Below are positions 33,550-41,571 of a DNA stretch of 64,000 bases, piece after piece. Position numbers and translations under genes: made by a program. The notes under the pieces are model-generated. The model was given only the letters and a program-made list of their open reading frames with translations. It was not told the DNA's origin and did not search any database. Numbering within the stretch: the stretch's first letter is position 1; the number at the start of each line of letters is the position of its first letter. This stretch comes from Subtercola boreus. Its GTDB lineage: Bacteria > Actinomycetota > Actinomycetes > Actinomycetales > Microbacteriaceae. Where the stretch lies: positions 54,455 to 118,454 of the forward strand of contig NZ_NBXD01000018.1 in NCBI RefSeq assembly GCF_003399645.1, given 5' to 3'.

Positions 33550-34871
33550 ATGTCATCTCTTCACAGGATTGTTTCGGCTGTTGCTGCTGTCGCCTTGCTT
33601 CTCTCCGCTGCCCCGTCCGCGTCTGCGTCTGCGTCACGCTTCGCCCGCAGGCGGCTCCGGATGCCCGGGCATCGGCGGCCCCGGGAACGCACGTACTGGG
33701 AATGGACGTGAGCGGCTGGCAGCCGAACGTCGACTGGAAGACGGCCTGGGCCGACGGAGCCCGGTTCGTCTACATCAAGACGACAGAGAGCAACGACTAC
33801 GCCTCGAGCCACTTCTCCCGGCAGTGGTCGGGCGCGACATCCGTCGGCATGGTGCGGGGCGCCTACCACTTCGCGAACCCCTACGAGTCGACCGGGGCTG
33901 TGCAGGCGAACTGGTTCGTCGACCACGGGGGCACCTGGAGTGCCGACGGCCGCACCCTGCCGCCCATGCTCGACATCGAATACGACCCCTACACCGGCTC
34001 CGACGGCACGAACAGCTGCTACGGGCTCAGCCAGCCGGTCATGTCGGCCTGGATAAGGGAGTTCTCCAATACGGTGCAGGCCCGCACCGGTGTAGTGCCG
34101 GCGATCTATTCGACGACCAACTGGTGGAAGCTCTGCACGGGCAACGATCCGTCGTTCGGGTCCAATCCCCTGTTCGTCGCGCGCTGGCCCGAAGACCTTG
34201 CCGACGGCCCCGGCACCCTGCCGGCGGGCTGGGGCGACTTCTCGCTCTGGCAGTACGCCAGCGCCGGCACGTTCCCGGGCGACCAGGACCTCTTCAACGG
34301 CGACTACTCGAAGCTGCACTTCTGGGAGGGCTTCCTCGCGACCGGGTCGCCGAGGTCGTCGATCGCCGGCGGGTTCGTCGACAGCGCCGAATACCGCCTG
34401 CTGCGAATCGACGCCGCCTACCGCGACATTCTCGGCCGCGGTGCGGAGGAGAGCGGGCGCCAGGGCTGGCTGGGGGTGATGCAGAACGGCGGCATCACCA
34501 CCGACGACATCGAGACCACGCTCTACAGCTCCGAGGAGTACTACCTGAAACACGGCGGCACCGACACGTCGTATGCCAGGGCTCTCTACGACACCCTGCT
34601 CGGGCGAGACGGTTCCCAGAGCGACTACGCCTTCTGGGCCGCCCTCGTCGCCCAGCACGGCCGGGCCTGGGTCACAGCGCAGTTCTGGAACTGCACCGAG
34701 ACCATCGGCAAGCGGGTCGGAGCGATGTACGACCGCTACCTCGGCCGCCAGCCGGATGCCGGTGGGCTGGCGGGCTGGGTCACGCTCGGTCTCCGGGTGG
34801 GCGACTCGGGCGTGCGCAGTGGGCTCACGTCGAGCGATGAGTATTTCGCCCGGGCACAATCCGGCCACTGA
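33550..34871 (+). pseudogene. secreted GH25 lysozyme with DUF4214 repeats, frameshifted after signal peptide
   Basis: A signal peptide (MSSLHRIVSAVAAVALLLSA, then PSASASAS) is encoded from 33550. The GH25 muramidase domain lies one frame over and is first met at MDVSGWQPNVDW (33702). Between them the frame-0 text APQAAPDARASAAPGTHVLG is a natural linker, so one base is missing between ~33610 and 33650; adding a C to CCC at 33644-33646 restores one protein. The GH25 body carries DVSGW, FVYIKTTES and the acidic pair LDIEYD. The C-terminus has DUF4214 repeats (AYRDILGRGAEESGRQGWL, MYDRYLGRQPDAGGLAGWV). Near-copy of the next gene. Either a sequencing undercall or a real loss of secretion. Confidence 0.82.
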
Positions 34872-35016
34872 GCGTGCGGGGATTTCTGAGACGCCTCTCA
34901 GCGCGCGGGCTGTCCCGGCGGCGCGATCTGTAGCAGGATGAGCGTCACGGCGTTGTGCGCGGGGGTTGCCGCGGGGTTGCACGCTGGGGGGCATTCGCAA
35001 CAGAGAGCAGTAGCGC

Positions 35017-36549
35017 ATGAGCACGTTCACGTCCTTCATCCGATCGGGTGCGGTGGGTCTCGTCATCGCCACCACCATCGCCCTGGGCGGTGTCGCCCAC
35101 GGGGCAGCCGCTGACACGGCAGACGGGCAGACCCCGTCGATCGACGCGCAGAACGATGCCCGCGACCACGTGCTCGGCGCCACCACCGCAGACGCAGCAT
35201 CCGGAACCACCTCCGATGGCAGCACCCAGGCCCAGGCCGCGGGCGGGCCGAACCCCCGAGTTCTCGGCATGGATGTCAGCGGCTACCAGCCGAACGTCGA
35301 CTGGGGGTCGGCGTACACCAAGGGTGCCCGTTTCGTCTTCATCAAGGCGACGGAGAGCTACAACTCCACGAACAGCTCGTTCACGAGCCAGTGGAAGGGC
35401 GCGACGAACGCCGGGTTCCTCCGCGGCGCCTACCATTTCGCCGACCCCTTCGAGTCGAGCGGCACCAGCCAGGCGAACTGGTTCCTCGGTCACGGCGGCG
35501 CCTGGACCCCAGACGGTAAGACCCTTCCGCCCGTGCTCGACCTAGAGAAGAACACCTATCTGAAGTACGGCGACGTCAGCGTCAACACCTGCTACAACCT
35601 GAGCCCGGCCCAGCTCACGGCGTGGGCGCGCGACTTCTCGAACACGGTGCTGGCACGCACAGGCATCCGGCCGACCATCTACACGAACCCCGACTTCTGG
35701 CAGACCTGCATGGCCGGCAGCACGTCCTTCGGCGCCAACTCGCTCTTTCTCGCACACTGGACCTACGACCTGAACACCGGCCCGGGCGCCCTCCCGGCCT
35801 CCTGGTCGTCGTACTCCTTCTGGCAGTACGCCGATGACCGGGGCAGTCCGGTCTTCCCCGGCGACCAGGACGTCTTCAACGGATCGGCTGCCGCGCTGAC
35901 CGCGTTCGCCCGGCATGCGACGCCCGACGGCAACTACATCACCGCGCTCTACGAGGACTACCTCAAGCGTGCCCCAGCCCCTCAGGAATCGGCGGGCTGG
36001 CAGGACAGGCTCGCCGCGGGTGCTCCGCGAACGGCCGTCGCCGCGGGCTTCGTGAACAGCGACGAGTACCGGTTGCAGCGCATCGATGCGGCCTACCAGA
36101 CCGTGCTCGGGCGCTCCCCCGACGCTCCCGGGCGGCTCAGCTGGCTGAACGCCATGAAGAGCGGTGGCATCACGACCGATGACATCGAGACCTCGCTCTA
36201 CTCCTCGACCGAGTACTTCCAGAACCATGGCAACACGAACAAGTCGTTCGTCGCCTCGCTCTACACGACGCTGCTGCACCGCCAGGGCACCGACGCCGAC
36301 TACACGTTCTGGGCCAACCTGATAGCCCAGAACGGGCGCGCCTGGGTGGTTGCGCAGTACTGGGACGCGCAGGAGACGATCAGCCAGCGCGTGAGCGCGA
36401 TGTACCAGCTGTACCTCGGCCGGGTGCCCGACGCCGCGGGGCTGCAGGGCTGGGTGAACGTGGCCCTGCAGATCGGCGACTCGGGGCTCCGTTCAGGGTT
36501 CACGAGCAGCGGCGAGTACTACGCCCGCAGCCAGACACGGACGTTCTGA
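35017..36549 (+). CDS. secreted GH25 lysozyme with four DUF4214 repeats
   Basis: 510-residue exported muramidase. Signal peptide residues 1-32 (GAVGLVIATTIALGGVAHGA), a low-complexity linker to ~80, then GH25 (RVLGMDVSGYQPNVDW, FIKATESYN, catalytic acidic pair VLDLEKN, SFWQYADD). From ~305 come four repeats of the DUF4214 type, each with Y-x3-LxR-x-P and a Trp: LYEDYLKRAPAPQESAGW, AYQTVLGRSPDAPGRLSW, LYTTLLHRQGTDADYTFW, MYQLYLGRVPDAAGLQGW. Such repeats mediate surface or polymer binding. It cleaves peptidoglycan, of its own or of competing cells. Start ATG 35017 has GAGAGCAG upstream. Confidence 0.92.
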   Translation: MSTFTSFIRSGAVGLVIATTIALGGVAHGAAADTADGQTPSIDAQNDARDHVLGATTADAASGTTSDGSTQAQAAGGPNPRVLGMDVSGYQPNVDWGSAYTKGARFVFIKATESYNSTNSSFTSQWKGATNAGFLRGAYHFADPFESSGTSQANWFLGHGGAWTPDGKTLPPVLDLEKNTYLKYGDVSVNTCYNLSPAQLTAWARDFSNTVLARTGIRPTIYTNPDFWQTCMAGSTSFGANSLFLAHWTYDLNTGPGALPASWSSYSFWQYADDRGSPVFPGDQDVFNGSAAALTAFARHATPDGNYITALYEDYLKRAPAPQESAGWQDRLAAGAPRTAVAAGFVNSDEYRLQRIDAAYQTVLGRSPDAPGRLSWLNAMKSGGITTDDIETSLYSSTEYFQNHGNTNKSFVASLYTTLLHRQGTDADYTFWANLIAQNGRAWVVAQYWDAQETISQRVSAMYQLYLGRVPDAAGLQGWVNVALQIGDSGLRSGFTSSGEYYARSQTRTF

Positions 36550-36551
36550 TC

Positions 36552-37151
36552 TCACGACGCGGGCGGCAGCTCGCTGAGCGACGGCCCGAGCGCGACGAGC
36601 ACCCGGTACGGCCGCTTCTGGTTCAGGATGCTCGCCGGCACCGTGCGGTAGAGCCCCTGTGACGCGAGCGGTTGCAGCGCGGCAGCGGTCTGCTGGTCGA
36701 TCTCGCGGGGCAGGTAGCCGAGGCGGTAGACGTGCGTGCCCACGACGGCGTCGACGGCGACCCGCAGATCGCGGCCCATCCAGGCCGTTGCGCCCGGAAC
36801 CAGAACGGCCGTGACCTCGCTGCCACCGCGCGCGAGGGCTGCGTCGACACTGGTCTGGTGCCGGTGGCCGTCGACGACGGGGAACGTCTCGGTGGTGGGC
36901 AGCGGCACCAGAGTGATTCGGTCGTTCAGCGTCAGCGTGCCCTCGCCGTCGCGCCGCAGTGCGGGGACGAATAACGGCAGCACGAGCGCCAGGGCAGCGG
37001 CGATCGCTGCGATCAGCAGCACGGTGAGGACGATCGGGCTGACGACATCGATGTCGAGCCGCTGGAACAGCGCCGCGACCACAGACAGTCCCAGAACGAG
37101 GCCCGCGAGAAACGGGTCCCAGCGCCAGAGAGGGAGTTTCTTACGCTTCAT
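36552..37151 (-). CDS. two-helix membrane protein with HIRAN-like C-terminal region
   Basis: 199 residues. Basic start (MKRKKLPLWRW), two hydrophobic helices (FLAGLVLGLSVVAALF and VVSPIVLTVLLIAAIAAALA), then a ~120-residue soluble region. The stretch VYRLGYLPREIDQQTAAALQPL resembles the GYLPR core of HIRAN domains, which bind DNA ends or related ligands; the match is short and I would not rely on it. Lies between the second lysozyme and rpsO, just after the rpsO terminator, so it probably has its own promoter. Confidence 0.65.
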   Translation of the reverse strand: MKRKKLPLWRWDPFLAGLVLGLSVVAALFQRLDIDVVSPIVLTVLLIAAIAAALALVLPLFVPALRRDGEGTLTLNDRITLVPLPTTETFPVVDGHRHQTSVDAALARGGSEVTAVLVPGATAWMGRDLRVAVDAVVGTHVYRLGYLPREIDQQTAAALQPLASQGLYRTVPASILNQKRPYRVLVALGPSLSELPPAS

Positions 37152-37169
37152 CGGAAGTCATGGGATGTG

Positions 37170-37205
37170 AAAAATGGGCCGCTCCCCCGCGGGAGAACGG
37201 CCCAT
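37170..37205 (-). terminator. Rho-independent terminator of rpsO
   Basis: Read on the minus strand, perfect outer arms ATGGGCCG / CGGCCCAT (37198-37205 and 37174-37181) enclose a second CTCCC/GGGAG pairing, followed by TTTTT-C. Classic intrinsic terminator 16 bases beyond the rpsO stop codon. Confidence 0.85.
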
Positions 37206-37220
37206 CCGCCAAGATCAGAC

Positions 37221-37490
37221 CTATCGACGAAGGCCCAGGCGCGCGATCAGCGAGCGGTAACGCTCGATGTCGACGCTCTGCAGGTAGCCGAGAAGACGGC
37301 GACGCTGGCCGACCAGCAGCAGCAGGCCACGACGTGAGTGGTGGTCGTGCTTGTGAAACTTGAGGTGCTCCGTGAGGTCGAGGATGCGAGTGGTCAACAT
37401 TGCGACCTGCACTTCGGGAGAACCGGTGTCACCCGGGTGGGTGGCGTACTCGTCGATGATGGCTTTCTTGGCATCTGGCGTTAGCGGCAT
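37221..37490 (-). CDS. rpsO: 30S ribosomal protein S15
   Basis: 89 residues, the standard length. Binds 16S rRNA early in small-subunit assembly. The whole S15 signature is present: [38 protein letters not shown], and [17 protein letters not shown] lies upstream of the ATG. The usual rpsO-pnp neighbourhood is kept, but 3.9 kb with two lysozyme genes and one membrane protein gene lie between the two here. Intrinsic terminator directly downstream. Confidence 0.98.
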   Translation of the reverse strand: MPLTPDAKKAIIDEYATHPGDTGSPEVQVAMLTTRILDLTEHLKFHKHDHHSRRGLLLLVGQRRRLLGYLQSVDIERYRSLIARLGLRR

Positions 37491-37580
37491 AGATGACCCC
37501 TTTTCCCTCGTTGCGCGGTGCTCATCACGGGATGTGTGAGCTCTCTTGATCCGCGGCCGTTTGACGGCAACCTTGGGAGT

Positions 37581-37805
37581 TTAGCACCGATCCAGCCGGA
37601 GTGCCTGCCTCGGGCACAGTGCCACGGCATCCCGCGCCGCGGCGAGCAGCGCGACCGGTACCGGAACGTCGGAACGTTCGGCAGCCGGCGACGTGCGTGC
37701 GACCGGGTACCCCCATTCGTCGCGCCCGAGCAGCTCGGGCAGCAGCTCGGTGCAGAGGCCCCGCCCATCGCAGAGGGTCCAGTCGATGTGCAGCGTCTCG
37801 GTCAC
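37581..37805 (-). CDS. small ferredoxin
   Basis: 74-residue single-cluster ferredoxin. Cys12 and Cys18 (TLCDGRGLCTELLP) and Cys64 (VALCPRQALRL) give the three-Cys pattern of actinobacterial 3Fe-4S ferredoxins; a fourth Cys is the last residue (Cys74) and lies outside the motif. Last gene of the redox operon. GTG 37805 overlaps the stop of the NuoF-like gene (GTGA). Expected to exchange electrons with that flavoprotein in the cytoplasm. Confidence 0.85.
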   Translation of the reverse strand: MTETLHIDWTLCDGRGLCTELLPELLGRDEWGYPVARTSPAAERSDVPVPVALLAAARDAVALCPRQALRLDRC

Positions 37806-39094
37806 GGGTTCACCACGCACCTGCCGTGCAGGTGAGCGTCGACATCGTCGGCGAAGGCCGTGAGGGTGCTGAGAACGAAGCGCGCGGTGCCATCGGGGTG
37901 CGAGCACGATCCGCGGCCGGTGACGAGGTCGGCGAGACGTGCGATCTCGGCGGGCAGCGCGGCATCGACCGCTCCCCCGGCGAGCCGGCGCAACACCCCG
38001 GCGAGGGCGGGCAGTCCGTTCACGCAGGGTCCGCACTGGCCCGCGGTCTGCGCGGCGAGGTAGTCGGCGATCAAGGCGGAGGCGGCGAGCCCGCAGCTCG
38101 AAGCAGCGAGTGCCATCAGCACGCCCGCGCCGGGCGCTGCCCCGAACATCCGGAGCCCGTCTTTCGAGAAGGGTGCACCGACGTGCTCCGCGGGCACCCA
38201 ACCGCCGTGATAGCCGCCGACGAGAACCGCACGGAGTTCGCCCGGTCCGGCGCCGGCTGCAGCGAGGAGGTGCACCAGGGCCGTTCCACCCGCGACCTCG
38301 AGTACCTGGGGAGCGGGCACGTCGCCGGTCACCGTCACGAGGCGGGTGCCGGGTTCGTCTGATGTGCCCACCGAACGAAACCAGTCGGCACCGAAACGGG
38401 CGATCAGCGCGAGCTGGGCGAGGGTCTCGACGTTCTGCACCAGGGTCGGACGTTTGCGCACGCCGGACTCGCTGAGGTGCACGACGTGGTCGCGGGGAAC
38501 GCTGACCCCGCGCTCGATCGCGTTCGCCACCGCCGTCGCCTCACCCGCGACGAACGCGTCGGGGGCTGTGACGAGTGTCACGTGGCGGGCATCCGGTCTC
38601 TCGTCGAGGGCCAGGCGGGCGGCGTCGGCCGCACGAGCGGAGACGTAGAGGTGCAGGTCGGGGGCGCCGACGGCGGCCGCTGCGAGAAGCAGCCCGTCGA
38701 TCACCAGGTGGGGCGCGCGGGTCATCAGTGTCATGTCTTTTCGGCTGAGGGGTTCGCCTTCGGAGCCGTTCGCGATGACGATTGGGCGCCGGCCCTTCGC
38801 ACGACCGGAGTGCTCGCGCGTCGAGGCGAGCTTTCGCCAGACGGGGAAGGCGGCGCCTCCCCGGCCGTCCAGGCTCGACAGGCGGAGCTGGTCGATCAGG
38901 GAGTCGGCATTCGCAGTGGGGAGGTCTCCGTAAGCGGCCCGGTGAGCTGCGAGGGTGGTGCTGGCGGCCAGAAAGAGCCGGGCGGTTCCCTCGGGGGCCC
39001 CGACGGCCCCGGAGACGAGGGGGATGCCCGGGGTTCGCGAATCACCAGGAGGCCCGAGGGGCGCACCCCCGGGCGGGCAGTCGGTGAGAGTCAT
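37802..39094 (-). CDS. NuoF-like flavin/iron-sulfur oxidoreductase
   Basis: 430-residue relative of complex I subunit F. FMN/NADH region: SSLDGRGGAAFPVWRKL, then IVIANGSEGEPLSRKDMTLMTRAPHLVIDG. SLBB-like middle: RPTLVQNVETLAQLALIARFG. Iron-sulfur end: AGQCGPCVNGLPAL with GSCSHPDGTARF. Only three Cys stand where NuoF has four (the first is Ala), so the cluster ligation differs. Likely passes electrons between NAD(P)H or ferredoxin and the haem membrane protein encoded next to it. ATG 39094 has GAGAGG upstream and overlaps the stop of the ferric-reductase-like gene. Confidence 0.85.
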   Translation of the reverse strand: MTLTDCPPGGAPLGPPGDSRTPGIPLVSGAVGAPEGTARLFLAASTTLAAHRAAYGDLPTANADSLIDQLRLSSLDGRGGAAFPVWRKLASTREHSGRAKGRRPIVIANGSEGEPLSRKDMTLMTRAPHLVIDGLLLAAAAVGAPDLHLYVSARAADAARLALDERPDARHVTLVTAPDAFVAGEATAVANAIERGVSVPRDHVVHLSESGVRKRPTLVQNVETLAQLALIARFGADWFRSVGTSDEPGTRLVTVTGDVPAPQVLEVAGGTALVHLLAAAGAGPGELRAVLVGGYHGGWVPAEHVGAPFSKDGLRMFGAAPGAGVLMALAASSCGLAASALIADYLAAQTAGQCGPCVNGLPALAGVLRRLAGGAVDAALPAEIARLADLVTGRGSCSHPDGTARFVLSTLTAFADDVDAHLHGRCVVNP

Positions 39095-39690
39095 CGTGGC
39101 TGGACCTCTCGCTGGGAACCGGTGGGCGACGCGGTTCGCGCACCCGAGAATTCGACGAACCGCGTCGAAAGACGCCAGCCGACGGCACCCAGCACCAGCA
39201 GCACGCTGAGCGCGCTGACCCAGAGAAACCACGCACTCGTGCCGTCGGTTCCGTTGCCGATGCCGTGCGCCAGCGCGATCGGCCACGTCGCATAGGCCAG
39301 CCAGTGCACGGTGCGGAATGCCCGGAGCCCGATGCGGTTGCGCAGCAGCGCGGTCACCATCACCGCGATGAGCAGGTCGACCGCGACCGTTCCGAGACCC
39401 TGCCAGAACGGCAGGAAATCGCCGAAGAACGGCACCACGACATCGAGCGGCGTCAGCTGGGCGAACGAGTCGAAGAACAGCGAGACGATGTGGATGACGA
39501 GGAACACACACGCCAGCAGGGAGAGGTTGCGGTGCAGCAGCGTGATGGAGAACCGGGGCACTCCGGGCAAGGGGCGTCCCGAGCGGGTGACGATGCCGAG
39601 CACGACCGAGAGCGTCAGGGCAACCAGGGCGACGACGCCCGTTCCGCGGCCGAAAGCCCAGAGGGCGGCATCGAGCTGTGCGGCATCCAT
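39091..39690 (-). CDS. ferric-reductase-like transmembrane haem protein
   Basis: 199 residues with five hydrophobic helices. Two His pairs suit two b-haems stacked across the membrane: LLHRNLSLLACVFLVIHIVS (His-x13-His) in one helix and VHWLAYATWPIALAHG (His-x12-His) in another, as in the FRE/NOX/YedZ superfamily. No FAD/NADPH tail, so electrons must come from another protein, here plausibly the NuoF-like or ferredoxin products. C-terminus basic and cytoplasmic. Adjacent to apbE with a 1-base overlap. Confidence 0.85.
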   Translation of the reverse strand: MDAAQLDAALWAFGRGTGVVALVALTLSVVLGIVTRSGRPLPGVPRFSITLLHRNLSLLACVFLVIHIVSLFFDSFAQLTPLDVVVPFFGDFLPFWQGLGTVAVDLLIAVMVTALLRNRIGLRAFRTVHWLAYATWPIALAHGIGNGTDGTSAWFLWVSALSVLLVLGAVGWRLSTRFVEFSGARTASPTGSQREVQPR

Positions 39691-40820
39691 CAGCGTGCGG
39701 CCCTGACGTGCACGCTGTTCTCATCGGGCCAGCCGCCGAGGGTCAGCACGCGCCCCGCGCCGCTCACGAGACGGGCCGGCACCCCGCGCCGGGCCAGCCA
39801 CTCGATGCTCGCTCTACCGCGTACGACGGATGCCGTACTGAGCGTGTTCGCCGAGACACAGTCGGTCGCGGCAACGGTCACAGTGCGCCACACCGGGTCG
39901 GCGGGAAGACCGCGGGCGGGGTCGAGAATGTGGTGCACCGTCTGCCCGTGCTGCCGCCAGCGGCGCTTCTGCGTGCTCGAGGTGGCGAGGGCCTGCCCGG
40001 CGGCGAGAGTGACCTGGCAGGAGGGGTCGCCCGGCAGATCCTGCACGGAGATCTGCCAGCCGGTGGGTGGGGGTGAATCGACGCGGGTCGCAGGGGCGGG
40101 GAATGGGCCGGCCGGGCGGTCGATGCGGGGGGCGGTGCCGGCGGTGGCGATGTCGCCGCCGAGGGCCACGAGCGCGCCGCCGCCGAGAGCAGCGACGATG
40201 CGGGCGGCAGCCAGATCGGCGGCGTAGGCCTTCGCGGTGGCGCCCAGGTCGAGCGCCAGATCGGCCGGAACAGTGAGGATGTTCGTCGAACGGTCCGACC
40301 CCGGCGAGACCATCCCGACGCGTCGCCAGCCGGGGATGGATGTCGAGAGCGTGACGACCGACGCCGACGGGGAGGTGGTGGCGACGGGGTCGGGGTCGGT
40401 GTCGGTGTCGGTGTCACCGTCGGCCGCTCCGGATGACCGGCCGCTCGGGAGCGCCTCGAACGTTCTGTCGTACCCGAGCCTGGCCAGAGCGTTTCCGAGG
40501 GTCGGATCGACAGCTCCCTGCGTCAACCGCGCCGCCTCGAGGGCCACGCGCACGAGCGTCGCGAGCAACGGGCTCACCTCGGCGCCACCCGCCAGGCGCG
40601 GCTGCAGGAGCGCGAGTTCCGACGTACCCGTGAAGCGGCTGCACGCGCGTTCGACCTCGTCGAGCACACCGGCGAGTATCGCGGATGCCGCGTCCAGGGA
40701 ACGCGGATCGGTCACGACCACGCGGGCGGTGGTGCTCCACACGGCCCATTCGCGCGCGGCGGCGGGCGGGGCGGCTGCGCCGGCAGCGGCGGCGGGCGGA
40801 GCGGGCGCTTCGAGGGTCAT
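39690..40820 (-). CDS. apbE: FAD:protein FMN transferase
   Basis: 376-residue ApbE: transfers FMN from FAD to a Ser/Thr of extracytoplasmic proteins, using Mg2+. Landmarks: ACSRFTGTSELALL, DLALDLGATAKAYAADLAA, LVALGGDIATAG, HHILDPARGLPADP and the metal-site Asp/Thr near VAATDCVSANTLSTA. No signal peptide or lipobox is visible, only an Ala/Pro-rich first 20 residues, so it may act in the cytoplasm unless exported otherwise. A low-complexity Asp-Thr insert (DGDTDTDTDPDPVA) comes from a 6-bp DNA repeat at 40389-40412. It is unusual that no FMN-binding-domain protein is adjacent. Confidence 0.9.
   Translation of the reverse strand: MTLEAPAPPAAAAGAAAPPAAAREWAVWSTTARVVVTDPRSLDAASAILAGVLDEVERACSRFTGTSELALLQPRLAGGAEVSPLLATLVRVALEAARLTQGAVDPTLGNALARLGYDRTFEALPSGRSSGAADGDTDTDTDPDPVATTSPSASVVTLSTSIPGWRRVGMVSPGSDRSTNILTVPADLALDLGATAKAYAADLAAARIVAALGGGALVALGGDIATAGTAPRIDRPAGPFPAPATRVDSPPPTGWQISVQDLPGDPSCQVTLAAGQALATSSTQKRRWRQHGQTVHHILDPARGLPADPVWRTVTVAATDCVSANTLSTASVVRGRASIEWLARRGVPARLVSGAGRVLTLGGWPDENSVHVRAAR
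40389..40412. repeat. hexanucleotide repeat (GTCGGK)4 inside apbE
   Basis: Four tandem units (GTCGGG once, GTCGGT three times) with related flanks encode the Asp-Thr/Asp-Pro run of ApbE. Unit length is a multiple of three, so copy-number changes keep the frame. Confidence 0.7.
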
Positions 40821-41137
40821 CAGGATCCCGTCGTGGTGGCGTGGGAGGAGCCGCCCGAGCCGGAGGAGACGGAACCCGAACCAGAGGTGCCGGAGGAGGT
40901 GCCGGAGGAGGTCGAGCCGGAGTCGGGGCTCGTCGAGGAAGACGAACCCGTGTCCGTGCTCGAGGTGCCCGTCTCCGTGCTCGAGGTTCCCGTGTCGGAT
41001 GACGCCGCGTCGCTTCCCGTCAGGGGCGTGTTCACCCAGAGGGCCAGGCTCGTCGCTCCGGCCGCGATGACACTGGCCGCACCGAGAGCCACCGTGACCA
41101 GCGCCGCCCGTCGTCTGCCGCTCTCCCGAAGATTCAT
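40820..41137 (-). CDS. short membrane-anchored Ser/Thr-rich protein
   Basis: 105 residues, first gene of the redox operon. Cytoplasmic start MNLRESGRRR, one helix (AALVTVALGAASVIAAGATSLALWV), then ~65 outside residues made almost only of Ser, Thr, Gly and Asp, ending SSHATTTGS. In comparable operons the first gene usually continues into an FMN-binding domain with the ApbE target motif; here the stop comes at the end of the linker. A DAASSDT string loosely resembles the D-x-x-S-G-A-T target but lacks its Gly-Ala. The apbE start follows with a 1-base overlap. Confidence 0.65.
   Translation of the reverse strand: MNLRESGRRRAALVTVALGAASVIAAGATSLALWVNTPLTGSDAASSDTGTSSTETGTSSTDTGSSSSTSPDSGSTSSGTSSGTSGSGSVSSGSGGSSHATTTGS
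40947..40988. repeat. 21-bp tandem repeat x2 in the Ser/Thr-rich gene
   Basis: Near-identical 21-bp units at 40947-40967 and 40968-40988 (two differences) encode the repeated TGTSSTE/D-type segments of the Ser/Thr-rich tail. In-frame length suggests growth by slippage. Confidence 0.75.
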
Positions 41138-41181
41138 GTTCTCAGTATGGAAGGACTGGCTCGACGTGACGCTGGAGGATG

Positions 41182-41571
41182 CTATGAGCCTGCCATGAGC
41201 GTGCCGACCCAGAACCCGAGGGCTGCGAGCGCAACCGAGAGCACGAGCATCCCGAGCCCGTTGGCGAGCGCCGGGCCGTAGCGGCCGACCTGCACGAGCC
41301 GAACGGTCTCGAAGCTCGCGGTGCTGAACGTGGTGTACCCCCCGAGCAGGCCGGTGCCGAGCACGAATCGCCAGTCGGCGCTGAGCAGGGCGCCGAGCGC
41401 CAGGGCGGTCACAAGCCCGAGCAGGAACGAACCAGACACATTGATGACGGTCGTGCCCCAGGGATACGCGGTGCCGAACCGGGCGCGCACCGCGCTGTCG
41501 ACCACGAATCGCACGACGGAACCGACGCCGCCCGACACTGCGACGAGCAGCGCCACGAGCAACGGATTCAC
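41182..41571 (-). CDS. crcB: fluoride channel subunit CrcB/Fluc (canonical)
   Basis: 129 residues, four membrane helices. Exports fluoride as part of a dual-topology dimer. Hallmarks: TTVINVSGSFLLG (pore Asn) and GGYTTFSTASFET (the Phe box lining the pore and the central Na+ site). Paired with a second, diverged copy immediately upstream (4-base overlap), so the channel is probably a heterodimer, as known for actinobacterial and Gram-positive two-gene Flucs. Confidence 0.93.
   Translation of the reverse strand: MNPLLVALLVAVSGGVGSVVRFVVDSAVRARFGTAYPWGTTVINVSGSFLLGLVTALALGALLSADWRFVLGTGLLGGYTTFSTASFETVRLVQVGRYGPALANGLGMLVLSVALAALGFWVGTLMAGS

Noticed and set aside
33550..33720. Programmed ribosomal frameshift joining signal peptide and lysozyme
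   Set aside because: No slippery heptamer with downstream structure is evident; the paralogue next door is in a single frame, and a one-base deletion explains it more simply.
33702..34871. ATG 33702 as the true start of the first lysozyme
   Set aside because: It falls inside the conserved opening of GH25 (LGMDVSGW) and would remove the export signal encoded from 33550.
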